A stretch of DNA of 64,000 nt from Clostridia bacterium. GTDB lineage: Bacteria > Bacillota > Clostridia > Christensenellales > SZUA-584. Position 1 is the stretch's first letter, and every line of letters begins with the position of its first letter. Where the stretch lies: NCBI GenBank assembly GCA_003249555.1, contig QKIQ01000044.1:1-64000 (forward strand), read 5' to 3'. Made by a program: the position numbers and the translations under genes. This document shows positions 31,201 to 40,198 of the stretch, in pieces. The notes under the pieces are model-generated. The model saw only the letters and a program-made list of their open reading frames with translations. It was not told where the DNA came from and made no database searches.

Positions 31201-32373
31201 ATGAACAGGAAATCGAGATTTTTATTACTGGTAATGGTTTGCGTCATGGTCATGATGGCTTTTGCCGCTTGCGGCAGCCCCGCAAAGGAAGAAGCATCTG
31301 AGGTATCAGCTGAAGCGACCGAAGTAACGGCAGAAGAATCTGCTGAAATGCCGGAAGAATCATCGGAAACAACAGAAGAACCAACGGAAGTAACGACCGA
31401 GAGCATCGTTGTTGCGGCGGCAAGTGAAGGCAAGGTGGGCAACTGGGGTCTTGGCAATGAGTATGAAGTGCAAGCGCTGCTGACCAAATACGGACAGGAT
31501 ACCACGTACTTGAGTCAGGCGTTTGACATGGACGGTTTTGATGACGGTTCTATCACGTTGGCATCTGCGATGACGTACAACGAACTCGGACTGGTAAAGA
31601 ACGATTATGAGGGCGGCTACGGCTACGGTGACAGCGTTGATTATATCGACATGAATGATGAAGGTGTTGCCATGCTCGAGGACAACCTGTTTTGTACCAA
31701 AGAGTTTGCGGAAGCAAACCCAAATACGGTGAAGGCGTTCATTTACGCGTCCATGAAGGGCTGGGAATATGCGTGTGCTAACCCGGAAGAAGCAGCTGAG
31801 ATCGTGTATAAGTATGGCTCTTCGGTATCCAGCGAGCATCAGGCGTACATGGCGGCTGAGGTGAAAAAGCTAGTCGAAACGGATATGGCTGGCAACGCTG
31901 TATCGGATTATGGCTACATGGATGAAGCCGCAATGCAGCAGACATTGGATCTTGCCAAAGAATATATTCAGCTCGAAGACGCTGCGGCTGCCGAAACGCT
32001 GTCGGCATTGACGCTGGCGGATATCAGCGACGGATCTTACTGGGCAGATGCAATGGCATCCGAAGGTACACTGGAGGCACCCGAAAAGACGGACGTCTCA
32101 GTACAGCTTAAGTGGCTGCCGCAGGCGCAGTTTATGGGCTACTATGTGGCGCTGGATAAGGGCTACTATGAGGAAGCCGGTCTTAACGTGACCATCACTC
32201 CGGGCGGTGGTGACATCAGTGAAACCACAGCTGTATACACCGGTCAGGTCGATTTCGGCGTGACATGGGTATCCAACCTGATTGCGGCAAATGCCGGCGG
32301 TATGAGCCTGATGGAAGTGGCGCAGGTGTTCCAGAGATCCGGATTGGTGTTGGTCTATAAGCTTAGCGAATAA
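31201..32373 (+). CDS. ABC substrate-binding lipoprotein, NMT1-like, apparently circularly permuted
   Basis: 390 residues, with AGGAGG before the ATG. Lipobox FAAC (Cys24), Glu/Thr-rich linker (27-67). The segment that normally follows the first lobe comes first (KVGNWGLGNEYEVQALL from residue 78, ASAMTYNE, DEGVAMLEDNLF, SMKGWEYACANPEEAAEIV). The segment that normally starts the mature protein comes last (VQLKWLPQAQFMGYYVALDKG from about 301, PGGGDIS, AQVFQRSGLVLVYKLSE). In NMT1/THI5-like proteins the usual order is the reverse. All strands of both lobes seem present, so a folded bilobal receptor is expected. Substrate is inferred as pyrimidine from the operon. Confidence 0.85.
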   Translation: MNRKSRFLLLVMVCVMVMMAFAACGSPAKEEASEVSAEATEVTAEESAEMPEESSETTEEPTEVTTESIVVAAASEGKVGNWGLGNEYEVQALLTKYGQDTTYLSQAFDMDGFDDGSITLASAMTYNELGLVKNDYEGGYGYGDSVDYIDMNDEGVAMLEDNLFCTKEFAEANPNTVKAFIYASMKGWEYACANPEEAAEIVYKYGSSVSSEHQAYMAAEVKKLVETDMAGNAVSDYGYMDEAAMQQTLDLAKEYIQLEDAAAAETLSALTLADISDGSYWADAMASEGTLEAPEKTDVSVQLKWLPQAQFMGYYVALDKGYYEEAGLNVTITPGGGDISETTAVYTGQVDFGVTWVSNLIAANAGGMSLMEVAQVFQRSGLVLVYKLSE

Positions 32374-32433
32374 GCGTTTTGGAAGGATGGGGGCGCAGCA
32401 AGCGCCCCCTGCTATATAAGGAGGTTTCGATCG

Positions 32434-33801
32434 ATGGATTTACTTATTAAAAACGGTACAATTATCAAGGCAGAAGAAAGCTTTGTCGGCGACATCGCGG
32501 TAAGCGGGGGGAAAATCGTCTGCATTGGCACCGGCTTGACGATGCAAGCGGAGCAAACGGTTGATGCAACGGGAATGCTGGTGCTGCCGGGTGCGCTCGA
32601 TGTGCATACACACCTTGCCATGCCGTTTGGAGGGACGGTTTCCGCAGACGGATATCTTTCGGGTACAAGGGCGGCGGCGTGCGGCGGTGTGACCACGGTA
32701 TTTGATTATCCGTTGCAGCGTAAAGGTCAGGGCATTATCGAAACCGTGGAAGCAAGAAAGAAAATGTGTGATCCGGAAGCATGTGTGGATTATGCATTCC
32801 ACTGCTGTATTACCGATTTGAACGGCGGTGCCGTACTGGATGAGTTTCAGGATGCGGTCAGCTATGGCATAACGAGCTTTAAATGCTTTCTGGTGTATAA
32901 AAAGGAAGGCATGATGGTGGATGATGGTACGCTGGTCAAGGTGCTATTAAAGGCGAAAGCTGCGGGCGCGATCACCAACATCCATGCGGAAAATCCGGAC
33001 TTGATCGATATGAACATCGAGCAGTTCAAAAATGAAGGCAAGCTGTCGGCTTGGTATCATTATCTAAGCCGCCCCGAATTTGTGGAAGCAGAAGCCGACA
33101 AAAGAGCGGTACATTGGGCGACATCGGTAGATGCGCCTCTGTATATCGTGCATATGGCAGATAAAGAGGGGCTGACGGCGGCAGCGGCGGCAAAAGCGAA
33201 AGGTTACGACATTTATATTGAAACCTGTCCGCAGTATTTGGAATTCACATGTGATGTATACAAGCGAGAGGATGGCAGGAATTTTGTCTGTTCGCCGCCG
33301 ATTAAAGGGCAGGAGAGTCAGGATGCGCTTTGGGATGCGATTAAGAGCGGTATGATCGATACGGTTGCGACGGACCACTGTCCGTTCCAAAGCTATGAGA
33401 AAGACTGGGGTAAGGACGATTTTACTAAGATCCCGAATGGATGCGCCGGCATTGAAAACCTGTATCCGTATATGCTGTCGGCGGCGAATGAAGACAAAAT
33501 CACCTTTAATCGGGCAGTGGCATTGTGTGCAACGAATCCCGCGAAGATTTTTGGATGCCCAAGCAAAGGCTCCCTGACAGTGGGAAAGGACGCAGACATT
33601 GTGATCTACGATCCCAAAAAGGATGTCACGATTTCTGTTCAAAATATGCATTCTGATTATGACCATACGATATGGGAAGGTAAGATGGTTCACGGATACC
33701 CGATTCAGACGTACGTTCGGGGAAAATTGGTTTATGACAACGGCAAATTTGTCGGCGAACCGGGCTTCGGGCAGTATATTAAGCGTGAACCGCGTAAATG
33801 A
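32434..33801 (+). CDS. hydA: Dihydropyrimidinase (D-hydantoinase)
   Basis: 455 residues, normal length. DVHTHLAMPF gives metal ligands His58 and His60. SFKCFLVYK holds the carbamylated lysine (about 150). Further ligands appear in NIHAEN, YIVHM and TVATDHCPF (Asp). It opens dihydrouracil/dihydrothymine to N-carbamoyl-beta-alanine. Third step protein of the local pathway, between the transporter and the dihydropyrimidine dehydrogenase. AAGGAGG before the ATG indicates strong translation. Confidence 0.93.
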   Translation: MDLLIKNGTIIKAEESFVGDIAVSGGKIVCIGTGLTMQAEQTVDATGMLVLPGALDVHTHLAMPFGGTVSADGYLSGTRAAACGGVTTVFDYPLQRKGQGIIETVEARKKMCDPEACVDYAFHCCITDLNGGAVLDEFQDAVSYGITSFKCFLVYKKEGMMVDDGTLVKVLLKAKAAGAITNIHAENPDLIDMNIEQFKNEGKLSAWYHYLSRPEFVEAEADKRAVHWATSVDAPLYIVHMADKEGLTAAAAAKAKGYDIYIETCPQYLEFTCDVYKREDGRNFVCSPPIKGQESQDALWDAIKSGMIDTVATDHCPFQSYEKDWGKDDFTKIPNGCAGIENLYPYMLSAANEDKITFNRAVALCATNPAKIFGCPSKGSLTVGKDADIVIYDPKKDVTISVQNMHSDYDHTIWEGKMVHGYPIQTYVRGKLVYDNGKFVGEPGFGQYIKREPRK

Positions 33802-33812
33802 GGATGGAAGAT

Positions 33813-35342
33813 ATGAACACGAGTCATTTGTTATATAAAGAACCATTTTTAATGGAGGAAGCGAGTGGCTGCTTGCTCTGCAACGACGCGCCTTGTGCCA
33901 AGGCTTGCCCGCACGGGCTCGCGCTGGAGGAAATGATACGGTCACTTCGGCTGGAAAATATGGCGGGCGCGGTCAATCGATTGCCGGATGCGTTGCCGTG
34001 TGCATCGTGCCGGACAAAAGAGTGTTTGCAGGCGTGCTTGAAAGCGAAGCTAAATCGGCCTGTTCCGATCGACGCAATGATGGTGAAGCTGGCAACACAA
34101 CGCAAGACCGCACAAAAAAACGTGGATCTATCTATCGATTTCTGCGGCGTGCACTGCGAGAATCCGTTCTTTCTTTCATCGTCTGTGGTGGGCAGCAATT
34201 ATGATATGGTGGCCAAAGCGTTTGACATGGGCTGGGCGGGCGTTGCCTTCAAAACGATTGGTATGTTTGTGCCAAACGAAGTATCTCCAAGGTTTGACGC
34301 CCTTCGTAAAGAAGCGCTGCCGTTTGTCGGGTTTAAGAATATTGAGCAGATATCCGAATGCTCGTTGGAAAGCAACGTCAGTTATATCTCGCGGTTGAAG
34401 AAGGACTATCCGAGCAAGGTCATTATTGCATCGATCATGGGGCAAAACGATGAGGAATGGACGGCACTTGCTGAGATGATGACCGATGCAGGAGCGGACA
34501 TCATTGAATGCAATTTTTCCTGCCCTCACATGGCAGCAAACGGGCTGGGAAGTGATGTGGGGCAGAGTCCGGAATTGGTGGCAAGCTATACGAAGGCAGT
34601 GAGAATGGGGACGCATTTGCCGATACTTGCCAAGATGACGCCAAATATCGGAAACATGGAGATACCGGCAATTGCAGCGATAGAAGCGGGGGCGACGGGT
34701 ATAGCGGCAATCAACACGATCAAATGTGTGATGAATGTTGATCTGGACACGTTTTCTTCCGGACCGGACGTGGAAGGTAAAACGAGTGTCGGCGGATATT
34801 CTGGCAAGGCGGTAAAGCCCATCGCGCTGCGGTTCATCCACGACATGAAAAGCTGCTGTAAATTAAAACACGTGCCGATCAGCGGTATGGGCGGCATCGA
34901 AACATGGCGTGATGCGGCGGAGTTCATGGCGCTTGGTTGCAAAAATATACAAGTGACTACTGCGGTGATGCAGTACGGGTATCGAATTATTGACGATATG
35001 ATCGAGGGAATGAAGTTGTATCTCAGTGACCACGGATACGGGGGTGTGTCCGATATCGTCGGTAAAGCACTGCCCAGGATCATTGATGCGGACGATTTAA
35101 ACCGCGAAAGCATTTGTTATCCGAAGTTTGATAGAGGCAAATGCATTGGATGCGGGCGCTGCTATGTATCCTGTTACGATGGCGGTCATCAGGCGCTTAA
35201 ACAGGACAAAAAGACGGGCGCGCCGATCATGGACGCGGCAAAATGCGTCGGGTGTCATCTTTGTGTGGCGGTATGCCCTGCCGGTGCGATCGTGCCGGGG
35301 CCGCGAGTACAAAAAAGCAAACAATTTAAGGAGGTTGTATAG
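33813..35342 (+). CDS. preA-like: Dihydropyrimidine dehydrogenase, PreA-like with extra N-terminal Fe-S domain
   Basis: 509 residues from ATG 33813. An N-terminal Cys-rich domain (CLLCNDAPCAKACPHG and CASCRTKECLQAC, about 15-75) matches the Fe-S domain that normally opens PreT or the first domain of mammalian DPD. It is joined to the FMN barrel (VDLSIDFCGVHCENPFFLSSS, ECNFSCPH, SGMGGIETWRDAAEFM) and a C-terminal two-cluster ferredoxin domain (CIGCGRCYVSC, CVGCHLCVAVCP). The FAD and NAD(P)H domains that link these parts in DPD are absent and no preT is nearby. Ferredoxin is a likely electron donor. Reduces uracil/thymine. Confidence 0.88.
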   Translation: MNTSHLLYKEPFLMEEASGCLLCNDAPCAKACPHGLALEEMIRSLRLENMAGAVNRLPDALPCASCRTKECLQACLKAKLNRPVPIDAMMVKLATQRKTAQKNVDLSIDFCGVHCENPFFLSSSVVGSNYDMVAKAFDMGWAGVAFKTIGMFVPNEVSPRFDALRKEALPFVGFKNIEQISECSLESNVSYISRLKKDYPSKVIIASIMGQNDEEWTALAEMMTDAGADIIECNFSCPHMAANGLGSDVGQSPELVASYTKAVRMGTHLPILAKMTPNIGNMEIPAIAAIEAGATGIAAINTIKCVMNVDLDTFSSGPDVEGKTSVGGYSGKAVKPIALRFIHDMKSCCKLKHVPISGMGGIETWRDAAEFMALGCKNIQVTTAVMQYGYRIIDDMIEGMKLYLSDHGYGGVSDIVGKALPRIIDADDLNRESICYPKFDRGKCIGCGRCYVSCYDGGHQALKQDKKTGAPIMDAAKCVGCHLCVAVCPAGAIVPGPRVQKSKQFKEVV

Positions 35343-35343
35343 C

Positions 35344-36570
35344 ATGATATCTTGCAGTTTACAGAGAATGGAAGATAAAATTAAAACGTTCAGCCGATTT
35401 GGAGATACGGGAAAGGGCGGTATCACACGGTTATCGCTTTCGCCTGAAGCGTTGGCGGCGCGTGCGGAGTTTCAAAAACGGATGGAAGCGATCGGGGCTA
35501 CGGTGGTGACAGACGATATGGCGAATATGTACGCCACAGTTCCGGGTACGGAGAATTTGCCAGCGATACTTGCAGGGTCGCATCTTGATTCGGTGAAGCA
35601 AGGCGGCAACTATGATGGCGTACTTGGCGTATTGACGGCGATGGAAGCGGTGGAGACGATTGTTAAAGAAAATATTCCGCACAAGCATCCCATTACTGTG
35701 ATGGTATGGACGAACGAAGAAGGGGCGCGTTTTGAACCTGCAATGATGTCTTCGGGAGTGATTTGCAATAAGTTTGGCAAGGAAGCGATGTTGGCGTCGG
35801 AGGCTAAAGACATCCCCGGATATACTTTTGCGCAGGCGCTTGAAGAAAGCGGATTCTTGGGAAGCAAAGAAAACCGTATGTCGGCAGACAAATATGTCGC
35901 GTTGGTGGAATTGCATATAGAGCAAGGGCCGGTGCTCGAGCAGGAAGGTGTGGAGATCGGTGTCGTTGAAGGGGTATGTGGTATGGTCAACTACGAGTTT
36001 GCTTTTGTCGGACAGGCGGATCATGCCGGTACAACGCCGATGAAGTACCGCAAAGACGCACTGTATGCGGCAGCAAAAACAATACAATATCTGCACGATG
36101 AGCTTGATGAACTGGACAGCAAACTCGTATACACCACAGGTAAGATTTCGGCACATCCGAACATTCACACGATAATCCCGGATGAGGTGAAGTTTACTTT
36201 GGATGCAAGGCATCAAAATCCCGAAGTGATAAAGCAGGTGGTTGAGATTATCAAGAAGATTCCGTCTGAGGTAGAGAAGTGCAAAGCAAGCTATGAGGAA
36301 GCATGGTCACGCAAGACGGTCGATTTTTCATCTGAACTTGTGAAATATGTCGAAAAAAGCGCGGCTGAGTTTGGCTATTCAAGCAAGAGAATGTATAGTG
36401 GTGCGGGTCATGATGCGCAGTACGTGGTAGATATGATTCCGTCGACAATGATTTTCGTGCCCAGTGTGGATGGTCACAGTCACTGCGAACTGGAGTACAC
36501 TTCGGTTGAAGACTGCTTAAAGGGTGCAAATGTGATGATGCAGACGATACTGCATATTGATAAGCAATGA
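35344..36570 (+). CDS. pydC-like: M20-family N-carbamoyl-beta-alanine amidohydrolase (beta-ureidopropionase)
   Basis: 408 residues from ATG 35344 (AAGGAGG nine bases upstream). Metal motifs GSHLDSVKQGGNYDGVLGV, TNEEGARFEP, VELHIEQGPVLE and GAGHDAQYV; dimer-domain FVGQADHAGTTPM. The family covers allantoate amidohydrolase, N-carbamoyl amino-acid hydrolase and bacterial beta-ureidopropionase, which cannot be told apart by eye. Position after hydantoinase and DPD makes N-carbamoyl-beta-alanine to beta-alanine, CO2 and ammonia the likely reaction. Last gene of the operon. Confidence 0.88.
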   Translation: MISCSLQRMEDKIKTFSRFGDTGKGGITRLSLSPEALAARAEFQKRMEAIGATVVTDDMANMYATVPGTENLPAILAGSHLDSVKQGGNYDGVLGVLTAMEAVETIVKENIPHKHPITVMVWTNEEGARFEPAMMSSGVICNKFGKEAMLASEAKDIPGYTFAQALEESGFLGSKENRMSADKYVALVELHIEQGPVLEQEGVEIGVVEGVCGMVNYEFAFVGQADHAGTTPMKYRKDALYAAAKTIQYLHDELDELDSKLVYTTGKISAHPNIHTIIPDEVKFTLDARHQNPEVIKQVVEIIKKIPSEVEKCKASYEEAWSRKTVDFSSELVKYVEKSAAEFGYSSKRMYSGAGHDAQYVVDMIPSTMIFVPSVDGHSHCELEYTSVEDCLKGANVMMQTILHIDKQ

Positions 36571-36786
36571 GGCTTTAAGTTGACTGAATCAGCTTTTCAA
36601 AAGTTATGTTTGTTATGCTTTACAGTTATTAAATGAACCTTTTGTGGTAGAAGTTTTAGGTTCCGGGCAGGAGGATGTTTGCTGAGATACGCATGAGTTA
36701 GCGTTCAAGCGTGTGAAGACAGTGGTCAGATGGTTTTTTGCGTTTGATATGACGAAAATGTGTTTAATAATAATTATGTTCTGACA

Positions 36787-36856
36787 GCATCAGTGGAAAA
36801 ATGCTTGATGCAAAACGTGGCTGATCATGCGAACATGCTGCAACAACCCACCGTAA
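36787..36856 (+). promoter_or_regulatory. Folded leader of the NlpC/P60 gene, faintly like a c-di-GMP-II riboswitch
   Basis: The 307 bases from 36571 to 36877 hold no gene. The last part folds: GCATCA/TGATGC (36787-36814 region) and CCACC-GTAA-GGTGG just before AAGGAG. It also has GGAAAAATG, then TTGATG, then CTGCAACAACC in this order, which recalls the conserved blocks of class II c-di-GMP aptamers, but the match is incomplete. Confidence 0.25.
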
Positions 36857-36877
36857 GGTGGAAGACAAGGAGTGCAG

Positions 36878-37648
36878 ATGAACGGGGTTTCACCAACTAG
36901 CCTGCTGGCAATGCAGGTTCAAAACAAAGGCTTGAGTTCAAATTCAGGCAGCCAGTCTGTCAGTAAGGATTTTGCTGCCTTGCTGGCCGAGCAGTTCTGC
37001 GAAAGTGACAGCGCGTCGACTAACGCGATATCTGACGCAGATAAGAAAAAAGAACTAATTATGAATCTGCGGATGATGGTGTGTCAGGGCGCAGACTCCG
37101 AAGCTATAATGATGAGCCTTTTGTTAGCGATTTCGGGCCATTCAGACACAGACGCTGTTGCTGCAATGCTGGGTGTTTCATCAACCGGCTTCTCGGGTCT
37201 TGTTTCGGATTCGTCAGCAAGCGCGACAGGCAAGGCTGTAGTCGATGCGGCGATGACGCGTCTGGGCGATCCATATTCCACGACATATCGGGGTCAGGGG
37301 GATTACGTGGATTGCTCATCGCTGGCACAATGGGCCTACAAACAGGCCGGCATTGACCTGCCGGGCACATCGGTGAAACAGGCGAAATATTGCTTTGATA
37401 ATGGATATACAATATCAAAAGCCGAGCTGCAGCCTGGGGACCTGATTTTCTGGTCAAATACAGCGAGCACCGAAGGGCGTTGGCGACAGATCCATCATGT
37501 GGGTATCTATGCGGGTAACGGTAAAGTTATTGAAGCCAAAGGCAGCGCGGGAGGCGTTGTAGTTGACGATATATGGGGTGAAGACGGAAGCAAGTGGAAG
37601 ATCGCCATGTACGCAAGACCTCGTGCCAGCACATTGGTTTCGGAGTAA
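36878..37648 (+). CDS. NlpC/P60 cell-wall hydrolase without a signal peptide
   Basis: 256 residues from ATG 36878 (AAGGAG upstream; GTG 36872 also in frame). Residues 1-110 are Ser/Gln-rich and probably loosely folded. Residues 120-256 are NlpC/P60: YVDCSSLAQWAY (Cys146), ELQPGDLIFW, IHHVGIYAGNGKVIEA (His). It cuts D-Glu-gamma-DAP-type peptide bonds. The absence of a signal sequence and the FlgJ-like soft N-terminus suggest export by another route, such as a flagellar or spore-linked one; this is inference. Isolated gene. Confidence 0.8.
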   Translation: MNGVSPTSLLAMQVQNKGLSSNSGSQSVSKDFAALLAEQFCESDSASTNAISDADKKKELIMNLRMMVCQGADSEAIMMSLLLAISGHSDTDAVAAMLGVSSTGFSGLVSDSSASATGKAVVDAAMTRLGDPYSTTYRGQGDYVDCSSLAQWAYKQAGIDLPGTSVKQAKYCFDNGYTISKAELQPGDLIFWSNTASTEGRWRQIHHVGIYAGNGKVIEAKGSAGGVVVDDIWGEDGSKWKIAMYARPRASTLVSE

Positions 37649-37775
37649 GCACGGCGCTTTCATTTCTTTGGTGTTTTCGATGTGTGCCAACGCTTATTCG
37701 CTTAATTTATCGTGATGACTATCGATGGTTATATTCTCAAAAAAATATAATTTAGAAAATATTTACTAAAGTCAT

Positions 37776-39062
37776 TTATACAAGCTTTTTGCCAAGCACC
37801 GTTTCGTACATCGCAATAAGATTTTCCGAAGGCACCTCAGCGACGATATTGTGTATTGAAGAAAAGACATAACCGCCGTTGCGGTTCAGGATATCCACAC
37901 GCTCACGGACTTCTCTTCGTACATCGTCAGGTGTGCCAAACGGAAGCGTTTTTTGTGTATCTACACCACCGCCCCAGAATACGAATTTATCACCGTATTT
38001 TTCTTTGAGTACAGCGGGTGACATTCCTTTTGGCTCCATAGCACTAAACTGCACAGGATTCAGGCAATCCACGCCCATGTCGGCAAAGTCATCGAGCAGA
38101 TCGTTTATGCATCCGCACGAATGATAGAAAGTCTTCCATTCCGTGTTTTGGTGTATCCAGTCGTTAATAATCCGGTAATGGGGTTTATACAGCTTTTTAA
38201 ACATATCAACACTTATCATTGTACCGTTTTGCGTACCGAAGTCCGTACCGGATACCCATATGACCTGTATACGGTTGTCTACCGCCTGCTTATATATTTC
38301 GAGGTTTTTTAGCATTATATCAGTCTGATATGTAAACACCTCGTCGATATAATCGGGGAACAGCACATGGGCAAGGAGCCATTCTTCAATAGTGCGTATA
38401 CCTTTGGGATGCGTAAGTGACGGTCCGGGAACAAGAGCGACGTCGCCCAGACCGGCTCCGCCGAGCACACCCATAATTGCGTAATCAGTGCCTTCGTACA
38501 GTTCGTGCGATTTTTGCTCCCAGTAACGGGCTTCCTCGTCTGTGGCAACCGAATAATCGTTCTTAAAGTCTTCCAATGGGGTCAAATCGTCTTCGCCGAT
38601 ATCCATGTTGAAGGGCTCATCAAAATGATCGATGGAATCGAAAAAAGATCCTCCCGGGGGCATACATACGCTTGGCTTTGCACATCTTTCGCCCTGCGGA
38701 TAAACGAGCGTGTGGCCTTTTTCTGTTACGTCGTATTCAAACTTCGACCCCATAAACACAGGCGTGCCGTCAGATAGCTGCCATTTCTTTTTGTTGTCGT
38801 TTTTGTACCCAATCATGCTGTCTGTGTTCCAAAGGCCTATGACGTCTCCGCCGACAGCGCATCTGACATCTTCCTCAATTTCTCCAAGCATCTGAAACGG
38901 TTCCTGCACATTGAGTCTGTATTCGTCAAAACAAAGCGCTTTGCGGAACTTGTACAGTGTGCTCACGTTCATACCCGTTTGTCCGTTGCTGCCGAGGTCA
39001 ATGGGACATCTGTCAGGTTGTTTGTGATTGATCGCTGTAATAATTCGTTCTCTCGAAGTCAT
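37776..39062 (-). CDS. URO-D superfamily protein 1 (MtaA/CmuA-like methyltransferase fold)
   Basis: 428 residues from ATG 39062 (GAAGGGGAA upstream). TSRERIITAINHKQPDRCPIDLG is the standard opening of the family. YHSCGC is the H-x-C-G zinc site that marks the methyltransferase-like branch rather than heme-making HemE. FGGGVDTQKTLPFGTPDDVRREV and GGYVFSSIHNI close the barrel. These enzymes move methyl groups between corrinoid proteins, coenzyme M, folate or methoxylated compounds. No corrinoid protein is encoded nearby. First of three and a half related genes read leftward. Confidence 0.85.
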   Translation of the reverse strand: MTSRERIITAINHKQPDRCPIDLGSNGQTGMNVSTLYKFRKALCFDEYRLNVQEPFQMLGEIEEDVRCAVGGDVIGLWNTDSMIGYKNDNKKKWQLSDGTPVFMGSKFEYDVTEKGHTLVYPQGERCAKPSVCMPPGGSFFDSIDHFDEPFNMDIGEDDLTPLEDFKNDYSVATDEEARYWEQKSHELYEGTDYAIMGVLGGAGLGDVALVPGPSLTHPKGIRTIEEWLLAHVLFPDYIDEVFTYQTDIMLKNLEIYKQAVDNRIQVIWVSGTDFGTQNGTMISVDMFKKLYKPHYRIINDWIHQNTEWKTFYHSCGCINDLLDDFADMGVDCLNPVQFSAMEPKGMSPAVLKEKYGDKFVFWGGGVDTQKTLPFGTPDDVRREVRERVDILNRNGGYVFSSIHNIVAEVPSENLIAMYETVLGKKLV

Positions 39063-39075
39063 ATATTTCCCCTTC

Positions 39076-40194
39076 TTACCAGTTCTTAAATTGATGCAGA
39101 TACTGCTCAACAGCTTCGTCTCTGCTTTTGGTTTGATACACATATTTGTTGCCATCCAGCTGCATATCAGGAGCAATGAAAATGCCGTTGACGATCCCGC
39201 GTATATCCTTGACCGTATTTTTAAACCCGGCACAATATGCGGCGGGGTCCACGGCGTTGAAATCACAGGCCATGACAGCGCCTTTGCCTTCCATCAAGGA
39301 ATTGAGTTCGAGTATCTGTTCAAAATCCGACATGCAGAAGTTATTGACACCGCCTATGCCTTTCATGCCTGTTATACTGGTTAGCTGTTGCCGCGCGGAA
39401 CCACAGAAATGCATCGTTCCTCCCGAAAACGCTTTGAGAAGCTTTTCGTTATAAGGAATTACGAACTCGCTATAAAGCACTTCGCTGACCACGCCCGCGT
39501 CATCATCCGAAAAAGCAACGCCGCCGAAACCTTCGGGCAATTCGATAGCGTGGGGATAAGCGCCCTTGTCGGGTGAAAGCTCCAACACGTTTTTTTGTGT
39601 GTTGATCCACTGTATCAAGATATGTGTACAGAATTCCATAAGCTCGTGTACCAGCATTTTTTCCTCGTACATCCAGATAAATATATTTTCTGCGCCGGCA
39701 AGCGTAAGCGCAATATTAAAGGGTCCTTGAGTATCCGTTACACATATGGGAGCGTCGGTATTTTCGCGAAAGTATTTAAGGCAACGCAGCACATCGGGAA
39801 ACTGTCCGTCGTGTTTAAAATCGGGTACACGGAGCTTTTTAATATCATTTACGTCACTGAGTACGGTGCCGGAAGCAGACGGATCCATACCCTTGAGAAA
39901 ACGTACGTTTATCCCAAGCGCGGAGGGTACGACGGCAGTGCCGTACCACGGATGAAATACCGGAATATAATCATCGTCTATTTCACTCATGTGGCGTTCT
40001 ATTTTGTTTTTCTGGTAGTCAAACATAACGGAAGGTTCAAAGTAATTTTCCGGAAAGTCGCTTTGGCCGCAGAGGGCGTAATTGACATCTGAGATAATGA
40101 ACACAGGTTCATCGTTTTGTCTGTTCCATACAGCCTTGAGCCTTTCGCGCGTATTGGATATTCTTTTTTCATATCTTTGCATGATATCAAACAT
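39076..40194 (-). CDS. URO-D superfamily protein 2
   Basis: 372 residues from ATG 40194 (AGAGGT eight bases upstream). More divergent than its neighbours: YEKRISNTRERLKAVW opening, VTDTQGPFNIALTLAGAENIFIWMYEE, and MHFCGSARQQL as the H-x-C-G site. The sequence EGKGAVMACDFNAVDPAAYC lies in the late barrel. Unlikely to make heme. Co-transcribed with the other URO-D genes and an aldose epimerase, so a sugar-derived methoxy compound or glycoside is a possible substrate; that is a guess. Confidence 0.78.
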   Translation of the reverse strand: MFDIMQRYEKRISNTRERLKAVWNRQNDEPVFIISDVNYALCGQSDFPENYFEPSVMFDYQKNKIERHMSEIDDDYIPVFHPWYGTAVVPSALGINVRFLKGMDPSASGTVLSDVNDIKKLRVPDFKHDGQFPDVLRCLKYFRENTDAPICVTDTQGPFNIALTLAGAENIFIWMYEEKMLVHELMEFCTHILIQWINTQKNVLELSPDKGAYPHAIELPEGFGGVAFSDDDAGVVSEVLYSEFVIPYNEKLLKAFSGGTMHFCGSARQQLTSITGMKGIGGVNNFCMSDFEQILELNSLMEGKGAVMACDFNAVDPAAYCAGFKNTVKDIRGIVNGIFIAPDMQLDGNKYVYQTKSRDEAVEQYLHQFKNW

Positions 40195-40198
40195 ATTT

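Noticed and set aside
33064-33945. 293-codon reverse frame opposite the dihydropyrimidinase
   Set aside because: Arg/His/Cys-rich antisense product with no domain; forward gene has full metal-binding motifs.
36571-36877. c-di-GMP-I (GEMM) or ydaO riboswitch
   Set aside because: The conserved blocks of these classes are absent; only a weak class II resemblance remains and is listed as a lead.
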